Shown: positions 27,247 to 36,400 of the stretch, one piece after another | How positions within the stretch are numbered: the first letter of the stretch is position 1 | Layout: each line of letters begins with the position of its first letter | Source: Atlantibacter subterraneus | GTDB taxonomy: Bacteria; Pseudomonadota; Gammaproteobacteria; Enterobacterales; Enterobacteriaceae | DNA: 64,000 nucleotides | Assembly: GCF_007570865.1 (NCBI RefSeq) | Contig: NZ_VLPS01000003.1 | Coordinates: 124,001-188,000, forward strand | Direction of reading: 5' to 3' | Translations under genes and position numbers: made by a program | The notes under the pieces: model-generated | The model's input: the letters and a program-made list of their open reading frames with translations, nothing else | Database searches by the model: none | Told to the model about the DNA's origin: nothing

Positions 27247-27762
27247 ATGGATTACTTCACCCTCTTTGGTTTGCCGGTTGGCTACGCGATTGACATGGCT
27301 TCTCTGTCAGCGCGCTACCAGGATCTGCAACGCCAGTTCCATCCCGATAAATTCGCCAGCCACCCTCAGGCCGATCAACTGGCCGCGCTCCAGCAATCCG
27401 CGACCATCAATCAGGCCTGGCAAACGCTGCGCCATCCGCTTAACCGCGCGGAATACATGCTTTCGCTGCACGGTTTCGATCTGGCCAACGAACAGCATAC
27501 GGTGCGCGATACCGCGTTTTTGATGGAACAGCTGGAGCTGCGTGAAGAGCTCGACGAAATTGAACGCGCCGGTGATGAAAACCGCCTGGCGGGTTTTACC
27601 ACGCGTATTCAGGCGCTGTACCGTGCGCGCCATCAGCAAATGGTGGCGGAGCTGGACAGCCAGGCGTGGGAAAAGGCGGCGGATACCGTTCGTAAACTCC
27701 GTTTTCTTGATAAATTGCAGCACCAGACAGAACAACTCGAAGAAAAGCTGCTTGGTTTTTAA
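27247..27762 (+). CDS. hscB: J-domain co-chaperone HscB
   Basis: This 171-residue co-chaperone delivers IscU to HscA and stimulates its ATPase. The N-terminal J domain carries FHPDKFAS with the invariant HPD. The C-terminal three-helix bundle (about 90-171) binds IscU. I chose the ATG at 27247 because the product then begins [10 protein letters not shown] like the E. coli protein; an in-frame start at 27205 adds 14 unlikely residues. hscA follows after 15 bp. Confidence 0.97.
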   Translation: MDYFTLFGLPVGYAIDMASLSARYQDLQRQFHPDKFASHPQADQLAALQQSATINQAWQTLRHPLNRAEYMLSLHGFDLANEQHTVRDTAFLMEQLELREELDEIERAGDENRLAGFTTRIQALYRARHQQMVAELDSQAWEKAADTVRKLRFLDKLQHQTEQLEEKLLGF

Positions 27763-27777
27763 TTCTGGAAGCTAAAC

Positions 27778-29628
27778 ATGGCCTTATTACAAATTAGCGA
27801 GCCTGGGCTGAGCGCCGCGCCGCACCAGCGCAGACTGGCGGCAGGCATCGACCTGGGCACCACCAATTCCCTGGTCGCCACCGTGCGCAGCGGGCAGGCG
27901 GAAACCCTGCCGGACCACGAAGGGCGACACCTGCTGCCGTCCGTGGTGAACTATCAGGCGTCGGGCCAGACGATCGGCTTTGACGCGCGCGCCATGGCGG
28001 CCGCCGATCCGGTGAACACCATCAGCTCGGTAAAACGCCTGATGGGCCGCTCTCTTGCCGATATCCAGGCGCGTTACCCCCATCTTCCGTACAATTTGCA
28101 GCCCAGCGCCAACGGCCTGCCGCAAATTGATACCCCGGCGGGTCTGCTGAACCCGATCCGCGTCTCCGCCGATATCCTGAAAGCGCTGGCCGCACGCGCC
28201 AGTGAAGCGCTGGCGGGCGATCTGGACGGCGTGGTGATCACCGTTCCGGCTTACTTTGACGACGCCCAGCGTCAGGGCACCAAAGACGCCGCGCGTCTGG
28301 CGGGCCTGCACGTGCTGCGTCTGCTGAATGAACCGACCGCAGCGGCGATTGCTTACGGCCTCGATTCCGGCCAGGAAGGCGTCATCGCTGTGTACGATCT
28401 CGGCGGCGGCACCTTTGATATTTCCGTGCTGCGCCTGAGCCGCGGCGTGTTTGAAGTGCTCTCCACCGGCGGCGATTCCGCGCTGGGCGGCGACGACTTC
28501 GACCATCTGTTAGCCGACTGGTTGCGCGAGCAGGCGGGCTTCAGCGATCGCAGCGACAACCGTTTGCAACGTGAGCTGCTGGATGCCGCTATCGCTGCCA
28601 AAATCGCCCTGAGCGATGCCGACAGCGTGGCCGTCAACGTCGGCGGCTGGCAGGGCAACGTGACCCGTGCGCAGTTCGATGCGCTGATCGCGCCGCTGGT
28701 CAAGCGCACTCTGCTGGCCTGCCGCCGCGCCCTGAAAGACGCGGGCGTTGAGGCGAGCGAAGTGTTAGACGTAGTGATGGTTGGCGGATCGACTCGCGTT
28801 CCGCTGGTGCGCGAGCGCGTGGGCGAATTCTTTGGCCGCACGCCGCTGACGTCCATCGACCCGGACAAAGTGGTCGCGATTGGCGCAGCGGTGCAGGCCG
28901 ATATCCTGGTGGGCAACAAGCCTGACAGCGAAATGCTGCTGCTGGACGTGATCCCGCTGTCGCTGGGCCTGGAAACCATGGGCGGCCTGGTGGAGAAAGT
29001 GATCCCGCGCAACACCACCATTCCGGTGGCCCGCGCCCAGGAGTTCACCACCTTTAAAGACGGGCAAACCGCCATGTCGATCCACGTGATGCAGGGCGAG
29101 CGCGAACTGGTGCAGGATTGCCGTTCGCTGGCGCGCTTTGCGCTGCGCGGTATCCCGGCGATGCCGGCGGGCGGCGCGCATATCCGCGTCACCTTCCAGG
29201 TGGATGCCGACGGTCTGCTGAGCGTCTCCGCGATGGAAAAATCCACCGGCGTGGAAGCCTCGATTCAGGTCAAACCGTCCTACGGACTGACCGACGATGA
29301 AATCGCCACCATGATTAAAGATTCAATGAGTTTCGCCGAGCAGGACGTCAAAGCGCGTATGCTGGCGGAACAAAAAGTGGAAGCCGCCCGGGTGCTGGAA
29401 AGCCTCGCGGGCGCGCTGGCGACCGATGCCGCGCTGCTCAGCGCCGCAGAGCGTCAGGTTATCGATGAAGCCGCTGCCGTTCTGGCGCACGCGGCGCAAG
29501 GCGATGACGTTGACGCCATTGAAAACGCGATTAAAAACGTAGATAAACAGACCCAGGAGTTTGCCGCTCGCCGTATGGACGCCTCCGTGCGCCAGGCGCT
29601 GAAAGGCCACTCCGTCGACGAGGTTTAA
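27778..29628 (+). CDS. hscA: Hsp70-class chaperone HscA
   Basis: This 616-residue specialised DnaK homologue binds the LPPVK motif of IscU and uses ATP, with HscB, to release clusters to acceptors. The nucleotide-binding domain (about 20-385) contains [25 protein letters not shown] and [14 protein letters not shown]. The substrate-binding domain follows ([14 protein letters not shown]) with a helical lid at the end. The size matches E. coli HscA. fdx begins one base after its stop codon, so translation is probably coupled. Confidence 0.98.
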   Translation: MALLQISEPGLSAAPHQRRLAAGIDLGTTNSLVATVRSGQAETLPDHEGRHLLPSVVNYQASGQTIGFDARAMAAADPVNTISSVKRLMGRSLADIQARYPHLPYNLQPSANGLPQIDTPAGLLNPIRVSADILKALAARASEALAGDLDGVVITVPAYFDDAQRQGTKDAARLAGLHVLRLLNEPTAAAIAYGLDSGQEGVIAVYDLGGGTFDISVLRLSRGVFEVLSTGGDSALGGDDFDHLLADWLREQAGFSDRSDNRLQRELLDAAIAAKIALSDADSVAVNVGGWQGNVTRAQFDALIAPLVKRTLLACRRALKDAGVEASEVLDVVMVGGSTRVPLVRERVGEFFGRTPLTSIDPDKVVAIGAAVQADILVGNKPDSEMLLLDVIPLSLGLETMGGLVEKVIPRNTTIPVARAQEFTTFKDGQTAMSIHVMQGERELVQDCRSLARFALRGIPAMPAGGAHIRVTFQVDADGLLSVSAMEKSTGVEASIQVKPSYGLTDDEIATMIKDSMSFAEQDVKARMLAEQKVEAARVLESLAGALATDAALLSAAERQVIDEAAAVLAHAAQGDDVDAIENAIKNVDKQTQEFAARRMDASVRQALKGHSVDEV

Positions 29629-29629
29629 T

Positions 29630-29965
29630 ATGCCTAAAATTGTTTTTCTGCCTCATCAGGATCTTTGTCCGGATGGCGCAGTTCTGGAAGCGAAGAGCGG
29701 TGAAACTATTCTTGACGTTGCGCTGCGCAACGGCATTGAAATCGAACACGCCTGCGAAAAATCCTGTGCCTGCACTACCTGTCATTGCATCGTGCGTGAA
29801 GGTTTTGATTCACTGCCGGAAAGCACCGAAGACGAAGACGACATGCTGGATAAAGCATGGGGTCTGGAGCCAGAAAGCCGCCTGAGCTGTCAGGCGCGTG
29901 TCACCGATGAAGATTTAGTGGTCGAAATGCCGCGTTACACCATTAACCATGCGCGCGAGCACTAA
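29630..29965 (+). CDS. fdx: [2Fe-2S] ferredoxin of the Isc system
   Basis: This 111-residue adrenodoxin-type ferredoxin supplies electrons for cluster assembly on IscU and for reductive coupling to [4Fe-4S]. The cluster cysteines are in ACEKSCACTTCHC and in RLSCQARV. The length matches E. coli Fdx. It lies between hscA (one-base gap) and iscX (15-bp gap). Confidence 0.98.
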   Translation: MPKIVFLPHQDLCPDGAVLEAKSGETILDVALRNGIEIEHACEKSCACTTCHCIVREGFDSLPESTEDEDDMLDKAWGLEPESRLSCQARVTDEDLVVEMPRYTINHAREH

Positions 29966-29980
29966 CAGGGGGTATAAAGT

Positions 29981-30181
29981 ATGGGCCTGAAATGGACCGA
30001 CAGCCGTGAAATCGGCGAGGCGCTGTATGACAGCCGCCCGGATCTCGATCCGAAAACCGTCCGCTTCACCGATATGCATCAGTGGATCTGCGAGCTGGAA
30101 GAGTTTGATGACGATCCGGCCGCCTCTAACGAGAAGATCCTTGAGGCAATCTTATTAGTGTGGCTTGACGAAGCTGAATAA
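29981..30181 (+). CDS. iscX: Isc accessory protein IscX
   Basis: This 66-residue acidic protein ([20 protein letters not shown]...) binds IscS and iron and modulates the rate of cluster assembly, competing with CyaY. The winged-helix fold and conserved tail [10 protein letters not shown] are present. GGGGGTATAAAGT precedes the ATG. It is the last gene of the core isc operon, followed by a strong terminator. Confidence 0.97.
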   Translation: MGLKWTDSREIGEALYDSRPDLDPKTVRFTDMHQWICELEEFDDDPAASNEKILEAILLVWLDEAE

Positions 30182-30186
30182 AAAAC

Positions 30187-30210
30187 GGGCTGCCTTCGGG
30201 CGGCCCTTTT
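30187..30210 (+). terminator. Terminator after iscX
   Basis: GGGCTGCC pairs with GGCGGCCC (one T-G pair) around a stable TTCG tetraloop and is followed by TTTT. It lies between iscX and pepB, which may still receive some readthrough. Confidence 0.8.
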
Positions 30211-30243
30211 ATGTCTAAGAGCGATAACAAAAGGGACAACAGA

Positions 30244-31530
30244 ATGACTGACGCCATGAAAATCACGCTCTCCACCCAGCCTGCCGACGCCCGCTGGGGA
30301 GAAAAAGCGACATATAGCATCAATAACGACGGCATTACCCTGCATCTGAATAACCAGGACGACCTGGGGATTATCCAGCGCGCCGCCCGTAAAATCGACG
30401 GGCTGGGCATTAAGCACGTGGCGCTGTCCGGCGAAGGCTGGGATGCGGATCGCAGCTGGGCCTTCTGGCAGGGTTATAAAGGGCCGAAAGGCAGCCGGAA
30501 AGTCGAGTGGGCAACCCTCGATGAAGCCCAGCAGAAAGAGCTGGACAGCCGCCTGAAAATTATCGACTGGGTGCGCGATACCATTAACGCCCCGGCGGAA
30601 GAGCTGGGACCGGAACAGCTGGCCCAGCGCGCGGTGGATCTGCTGAGCGGCATCGCTGGCGATAACATGAAATATCGCATCACCAAAGGTGAAGATCTGC
30701 GCGAGCAAAACTACATGGGGATCCACACTGTGGGGCGCGGATCGGATCGCGCGCCGGTGCTGCTGGCGCTGGACTACAACCCAACCGGCAACCCGGATGC
30801 TCCGGTATACGCCTGCCTGGTGGGTAAGGGCATCACTTTCGATACCGGCGGTTACAGCCTCAAGCAAAGCACCTTCATGGACTCGATGAAATCCGATATG
30901 GGCGGCGCGGCGCTGGTGACCGGCGCGCTGGCGTTCGCCATCACCCGTGGCCTGGAGAAACGCGTCAAACTGTACCTGTGCTGCGCCGATAACATGGTCA
31001 GCGGCAACGCGTTCAAACTGGGCGACATCATCCGTTACCGCAACGGCAAAACCGTGGAAGTGATGAACACCGACGCCGAAGGCCGTCTGGTGCTGGCGGA
31101 CGGGCTGATCGACGCCTGCGCCCAGAAACCGGAACTGCTGATCGACGCCGCCACCCTGACCGGGGCCGCGAAAACCGCGCTCGGCAACGATTATCATGCG
31201 CTGTTCAGCTTTGACGATGCCCTGGCAAACCGCCTGCTGGCGAGCGCCAGCGCGGAAAACGAGCCGTTCTGGCGTCTGCCGCTGGCGGAATTCCACCGCA
31301 ACCAGCTGCCGTCGAACTTCGCGGAACTCAACAACACCGCCAGCGCTGCGTATCCGGCGGGTGCCAGCACCGCAGCGGGTTTCCTGTCGCACTTTGTTGA
31401 AAACTATCAGCAGGGCTGGCTGCATATCGACTGTTCCGCCACCTACCGTAAAGGCGCGGTAGAGCAGTGGGCGGCGGGCGCGACCGGTCTTGGCGTGCGT
31501 ACCTTAGCTAACCTGCTGACGGCGAAATAA
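30244..31530 (+). CDS. pepB: Peptidase B, M17 leucyl aminopeptidase family
   Basis: This 428-residue (E. coli 427) manganese/zinc aminopeptidase helps degrade peptides in the cytoplasm. The metal-binding and catalytic motifs [15 protein letters not shown] and [14 protein letters not shown], typical of M17 enzymes, are present. I chose the ATG at 30244, preceded by AAAAGGGACAACAG and giving [12 protein letters not shown] as in E. coli; the frame is open to 30211. sseB follows after 7 bp. Confidence 0.96.
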   Translation: MTDAMKITLSTQPADARWGEKATYSINNDGITLHLNNQDDLGIIQRAARKIDGLGIKHVALSGEGWDADRSWAFWQGYKGPKGSRKVEWATLDEAQQKELDSRLKIIDWVRDTINAPAEELGPEQLAQRAVDLLSGIAGDNMKYRITKGEDLREQNYMGIHTVGRGSDRAPVLLALDYNPTGNPDAPVYACLVGKGITFDTGGYSLKQSTFMDSMKSDMGGAALVTGALAFAITRGLEKRVKLYLCCADNMVSGNAFKLGDIIRYRNGKTVEVMNTDAEGRLVLADGLIDACAQKPELLIDAATLTGAAKTALGNDYHALFSFDDALANRLLASASAENEPFWRLPLAEFHRNQLPSNFAELNNTASAAYPAGASTAAGFLSHFVENYQQGWLHIDCSATYRKGAVEQWAAGATGLGVRTLANLLTAK

Positions 31531-31537
31531 GAGCGTT

Positions 31538-32317
31538 ATGTCTGAAACTAAAAACGAGTTAGAAACTCTGCTGGAGAAGGCCGCCACCGAACCGGCGCAC
31601 CGCCCGGCGTTTTTCCACACCTTGCTGGAGTCTACCGTATGGGTGCCGGGCACTTCCGCCAGCGGCGATGCGGTGGACGCAGACAGCGCGCTGGATTTAC
31701 AGCACTGGGAAAAAGACGACGGCACTTCGGTGATCCCGTTTTTCTCTTCGCTGGAAGCGTTGCAGCAGGCGATGGGGGAGGAAGAGCAGGCATTCGTCGT
31801 CATGCCGGTGCGCACCCTGTTCGAGATGACGCTGGGTGAGACGCTGTTCCTGAACGCCAAATTACCTACCGGCAAAGAGTTCACCCCGCGTGAAATCAGC
31901 CATCTGGTAGGCGACGAAGGCAACCCGCTTAGCACTCAGGAAGTGATTGAAGGCGGCCAGACGCTGCTGCTTTCAGAAGTGGCCGAACCGCCCGCGCAGA
32001 TGGTCGACTCCCTGACCACGCTGTTCAAAACCCTGAAAACGGTCAAGCGCGCCTGGCTGTGCTCCATCAAAGAGCGCGCGGATGCAGAGCCTAATCTGCT
32101 GATCGGTATTGAAGCCATCGGGGATATCGACGCCATTATCCAGGCGGCGGGCAGCGTGGCTACCGACACGCTGCCGGGGGACGAGCCGATTGATATTTGC
32201 CTGGTCACGGAAGGGGAGAAGGGCGTCAGCCATTTTATTATGGCCCACGTCACGCCCTTCTATGAACGCCGCTGGGGAAGTTTCCTGCGCGATTTTAAAA
32301 CCAATCGCATTATCTAA
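31538..32317 (+). CDS. sseB: Serine-sensitivity enhancing protein SseB
   Basis: This 259-residue cytoplasmic protein matches E. coli SseB, which alters serine sensitivity when overexpressed; its molecular role is not known. The N-terminal domain (about 1-130) contains IPFFSSLEALQQAM, a motif of the SseB N-terminal family, and a C-terminal domain follows (about 140-259). It is 7 bp after pepB with AAGAG before its ATG, so the two are co-transcribed. A hairpin terminator follows. Confidence 0.92.
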   Translation: MSETKNELETLLEKAATEPAHRPAFFHTLLESTVWVPGTSASGDAVDADSALDLQHWEKDDGTSVIPFFSSLEALQQAMGEEEQAFVVMPVRTLFEMTLGETLFLNAKLPTGKEFTPREISHLVGDEGNPLSTQEVIEGGQTLLLSEVAEPPAQMVDSLTTLFKTLKTVKRAWLCSIKERADAEPNLLIGIEAIGDIDAIIQAAGSVATDTLPGDEPIDICLVTEGEKGVSHFIMAHVTPFYERRWGSFLRDFKTNRII

Positions 32318-32322
32318 ACTCA

Positions 32323-32348
32323 GGGCCGCGTTTGCGGCCCTTGTTGTT
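32323..32348 (+). terminator. Terminator after sseB
   Basis: GGGCCGC (32323-32329) pairs with GCGGCCC (32334-32340) around GTTT, followed by TTGTTGTT. It overlaps the end of convergent sseA. Confidence 0.75.
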
Positions 32349-33192
32349 ATTGTGCGGGTTCGACAGGTAAATCCTGACGCGCGCCCCATTCACTCCACGC
32401 CCCGTCATACAGCGCCACGCCATTAACATCCAGGGTGGCGAGCGCCAGCACCAGTACCGCCGCCGTTACGCCAGACCCGCAGCTGGCGATGATGGGCCGC
32501 TCAAAATCCACGCCGCGCTGGAAGAAGATATCGTGCAGCGTAGCCGGGTCTTTTAGCTCGCCGTTGTGCACCACTTCGCCCCAGGGCACGTTTAATGCGC
32601 CGGGAATGTGCCCACGCTTCAGGCCAGGGCGCGGTTCATCTGCTTCGCCATGAAAACGTGCTGCCGGACGGGCATCAATAATCTGCGCGCTGCCTTCATG
32701 GCTCGCCAGCAGCACGTCGGTCAGGCGTTTCACCGCTTCAGGATTGAGTTTGGCCTCAAATTCGCCTTCCTCATGGGCAACGTCGCCCGATTCCACCGGA
32801 CGCCCTTCCTGCTGCCAGCGATCCAGCCCGCCCGCCAGTATCGACACGTTTTCCACACCGAAACTGCGCAGCATCCACCACGCGCGCGGCGCGGAGAATA
32901 AATCGCCCTCGTCGTACACCACCAGATGTTTATCGCTACTGACGCCCAGCTCACGCATCGCCACCGCGAACGCTTCCGGGCGCGGCATCATATGCGGCAA
33001 GGGGCTGGTGCGATCGGACAGCGCTTCGATATCAAAAAACAGCGCGCCGGGCAGATGATCCGCGCGGTATTCGCCCGCCACGTCGCGCTGTTCCTGGCCG
33101 GGAGGAGCCATGCGCGCATCAAGGATTTGAATTTCTGGATCGGAAAGGTGCTCAGCGAGCCAGTCGCCCGCAACAAAAAAAGAGGTGGACAT
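32347..33192 (-). CDS. sseA: 3-mercaptopyruvate sulphurtransferase SseA
   Basis: This 281-residue enzyme has two rhodanese domains and transfers sulphur from 3-mercaptopyruvate to thiols or cyanide, producing pyruvate. The N-terminal domain is catalytically inactive; the C-terminal active-site loop is ASCGSGVTAAV with the reactive cysteine. The CGSGVT loop distinguishes mercaptopyruvate enzymes from thiosulphate types. The size is that of E. coli SseA. It is convergent with sseB and divergent from yfhM. Confidence 0.96.
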   Translation of the reverse strand: MSTSFFVAGDWLAEHLSDPEIQILDARMAPPGQEQRDVAGEYRADHLPGALFFDIEALSDRTSPLPHMMPRPEAFAVAMRELGVSSDKHLVVYDEGDLFSAPRAWWMLRSFGVENVSILAGGLDRWQQEGRPVESGDVAHEEGEFEAKLNPEAVKRLTDVLLASHEGSAQIIDARPAARFHGEADEPRPGLKRGHIPGALNVPWGEVVHNGELKDPATLHDIFFQRGVDFERPIIASCGSGVTAAVLVLALATLDVNGVALYDGAWSEWGARQDLPVEPAQ

Positions 33193-33412
33193 GGAGCCTC
33201 CGTGTCAGTGCTGAGAGGGCAAATTGTCGGTGTTTTTAGTGTGCGTCACAAGCGGCCACCTCTCAAGTCGCGATACGAGTCCCGTAATACCACTATAATT
33301 CTGAAAATCTGCCGTTTGCTACGCGCTCTACATTCTTGCTTTGTATTCGCGCCGCGAACGCATAATACTTGCTTCCTCACAACAGGAAGGCCGAAAGGCC
33401 AGGGATTTGAGA

Positions 33413-36400
33413 ATGATACGAGCACGCCACGCCGCGCTTGCGGCAGCCTTATTAGCCATTCTGGCAATGGCAGGTTGCGATGATAAACCGGGTGAAAAGG
33501 CAAATGAGCCTAAGCCTGCGCCCGCTCAACAATCGCAGGCCGCAACCCCCGTCGCCGCTAAACCCGACAGCGCAAAACTGGCCCAGCTTGCCGGGCAAAG
33601 CGCCGGGAAACCGTTAACGCTGATTGACGCCTCGGAAGTCCAACTGGACGGCGCGGCGACGCTGGTGCTGACGTTTTCGATTCCTCTCGATCCCAACCAG
33701 GATTTCTCCCGCACCGTGCATCTGGTGGATAAAAAGAACGGAAAAGTGGATGGTGCCTGGGAGCTGGCCCCTAATCTGAAAGAGCTGCGGATGCGCCATC
33801 TGGAGCCGAGCCGCACCCTGCTGGTGAGCGTGGACAGCGAGCTGAAAGCGCTGAATGAAGCCACCTTTGGCATCAACTGGGAAAAGACCCTTGAAACCCG
33901 TGATATCGAACCGAGCGTCGGTTTCGCCAGCCGTGGTTCGCTGCTGCCCACCAAAGTGGTGCAGGGCCTGCCGGTGATGGCGCTGAATATCGATAACGTG
34001 GACGTGAATTTCTTCCGCATTAAGCCGGAATCTCTGGCCTCGTTCGTCAGCCAGTGGGAGTACCGTAACTCGCTCACCAACTGGGAATCGGACAAGCTGC
34101 TGCAACTGGCGGATCTGGTCTATACCGGCCGTTTCGACCTGAACCCGGCACGCAATACCCGTGAAAAACTGCTGCTGCCGCTGGGAGACATCAAACCGCT
34201 CCAGCAGCCTGGCGTCTATCTCGCCGTGATGAATCAGGCAGGACGTTACAACTACAGCAATGCCGCTACGCTGTTTACCTTAAGTGATGTTGGCCTGTCG
34301 CTGCATCGCTTTCATAACCGGCTCGACATCTTCACCCAGAGCCTGGAAAACGGCGCGCCGCAGGGCAGCGTTGACATCCAGCTACTGAGCGAGAAAGGCC
34401 AGACCCTGGCGCAGGCGAAAACTGACGGCGACGGCCACGCGACGCTGGAGACGCCAAAAGACGCCGCGCTGGTGCTGGCGCGTAACGGCGAACAGACCAC
34501 GCTATTGGATCTCAAACTCCCGGCGCTGGATCTCTCTGAGTTTGATATCGTCGGTGAAGCGGGGTATGCGCGGCAGTTCTTTATGTTCGGCCCGCGCGAT
34601 CTGTATCGCCCGGGTGAAACGGTGATCTTCAACGGTCTGCTGCGCGACGGTGACGGCAAACCGGTTGATGACCAGCCGATCAAGCTGGAAGTGGTAAAAC
34701 CCGACGGCCAGGTGGCGCGCACCCAGGTGGTGAAATCGCACAACGGGCTGTACCAGTTTAGCTGGCCGCTGGCCCAGACTGCCGCCACGGGCAACTGGTC
34801 AGTGCGCGCCAATATCGGCGACAACCAGCCGCGCAGCTGGCGCTTCCAGGTCGAAGACTTTATGCCGGAGCGTATGGCGCTAACCTTAACGCCGCAGAAA
34901 ACGCCGATTTCCCCGAAAGATCCGCTTAACATCCCGGTGGAAGGCCACTACCTCTACGGCGCGCCAGCATCTGGCAATGCGTTACAGGGCCAGATTTTCC
35001 TGCGCCCGCTGCGTGAAGCGGTCGCCGCGCTACCGGGTTTTGAATTCGGCGATATCGCCGAGGAAAACCTCAGCCGTAGCCTCGATGAGGTGCAGTTGAC
35101 TCTGGATGAACAGGGCCAGAATGAGGTGACGCTCGACAGCCAGTGGCAGGACGCGCGCTCCCCGCTGAAGGTGATTTTGCAGGCCAGCCTGCTGGAGTCC
35201 GGCGGACGCCCAATTACCCGTCGCGCCGAACAGCCGGTATGGCCCGCCGCGAACCTGCCGGGCATTCGTCCGCAGTTTGCCGCTAAAGCCGTGTATGACT
35301 ATCGCAGCGACACCACGGTTAATCAGCCGATGGTGGATGAAGGCAGCCAGGCCGGGTTTGATATTGTCTATACCGATGCCCAGGGCCAGAAGCTGGCGGT
35401 GAACGATTTACAGATACGGTTAATCCGCGAGCGCCGCGACTATTTCTGGAACTGGTCGGAAGGCGACGGCTGGCAGTCCCAGTTCGATCAAAAAGATCTG
35501 GTGGAAGGCGAACAGTCGCTGAATCTGGCTGCGGGTGAAACCGGCAAAGTGAGTTTCCCGGTGGACTGGGGTTCCTATCGCCTGGAGGTGAAAGCGCCGA
35601 ATGACACCGTCAGCAGCATCCGCTTCTGGGCGGGCTACAGCTGGCAGGACAACAGCGACGGCAGCGGCTCGCCGCGCCCGGATCGCGTGACGCTGAAGCT
35701 GGATAAACCGTCCTATAAGCCTGGCGACACCATCAAACTGCATATTGCCGCGCCTGCCGCCGGGAAAGGCTACGCGATGATTGAATCCAGCGACGGCCCG
35801 CTGTGGTGGCAGGCTATCGACGTGCCGGAAGGCGGCATGGACCTCGACATTCCGGTGGATAAAAAATGGCAGCGCCACGATCTCTACGTCAGCACGCTGG
35901 TGATCCGTCCTGGCGACAAGTCCAAATCTGCGACCCCGAAACGCGCCGTCGGTATTCTGCATCTGCCGCTGGGTGATGAAAACCGCCGTTTGACTGTCAC
36001 GCTGGATGCCCCGGCAAAAATGCGCCCGGACCGCAATCTGGACGTGAAGCTGAAGGTGAAACCTGACGCGCAGGGCAACATCCCGACGCAGGTTAACGTG
36101 CTGGTTTCCGCCGTGGACAGCGGGGTGCTGAATATCACTGATTACGCAACCCCAGACCCGTGGGAGGCATTTTTCGGCAAAAAAGCCTACGGCGCGGATA
36201 TCTACGATATCTACGGCCAGGTGATTGAAGGGCAGGGACGGCTGGCGGCGCTGCGTTTTGGCGGCGACGGCGATGAACTGAATCGCGGCGGCAAACCGCC
36301 GGTTAACCACGTTACCATCGTGGCGCAACAGGCGCAGCCGGTGGTGCTTAACGATAAAGGCGAAGGCACGGTACAGCTGCCGATTGGCGATTTCAACGGC

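Noticed and set aside
30079-31425. A 448-codon open frame antisense to pepB
   Set aside because: pepB is certain, and the antisense frame is a by-product of its codon pattern. Its translation is low-complexity histidine/arginine/glutamine-rich and has no ribosome-binding site.
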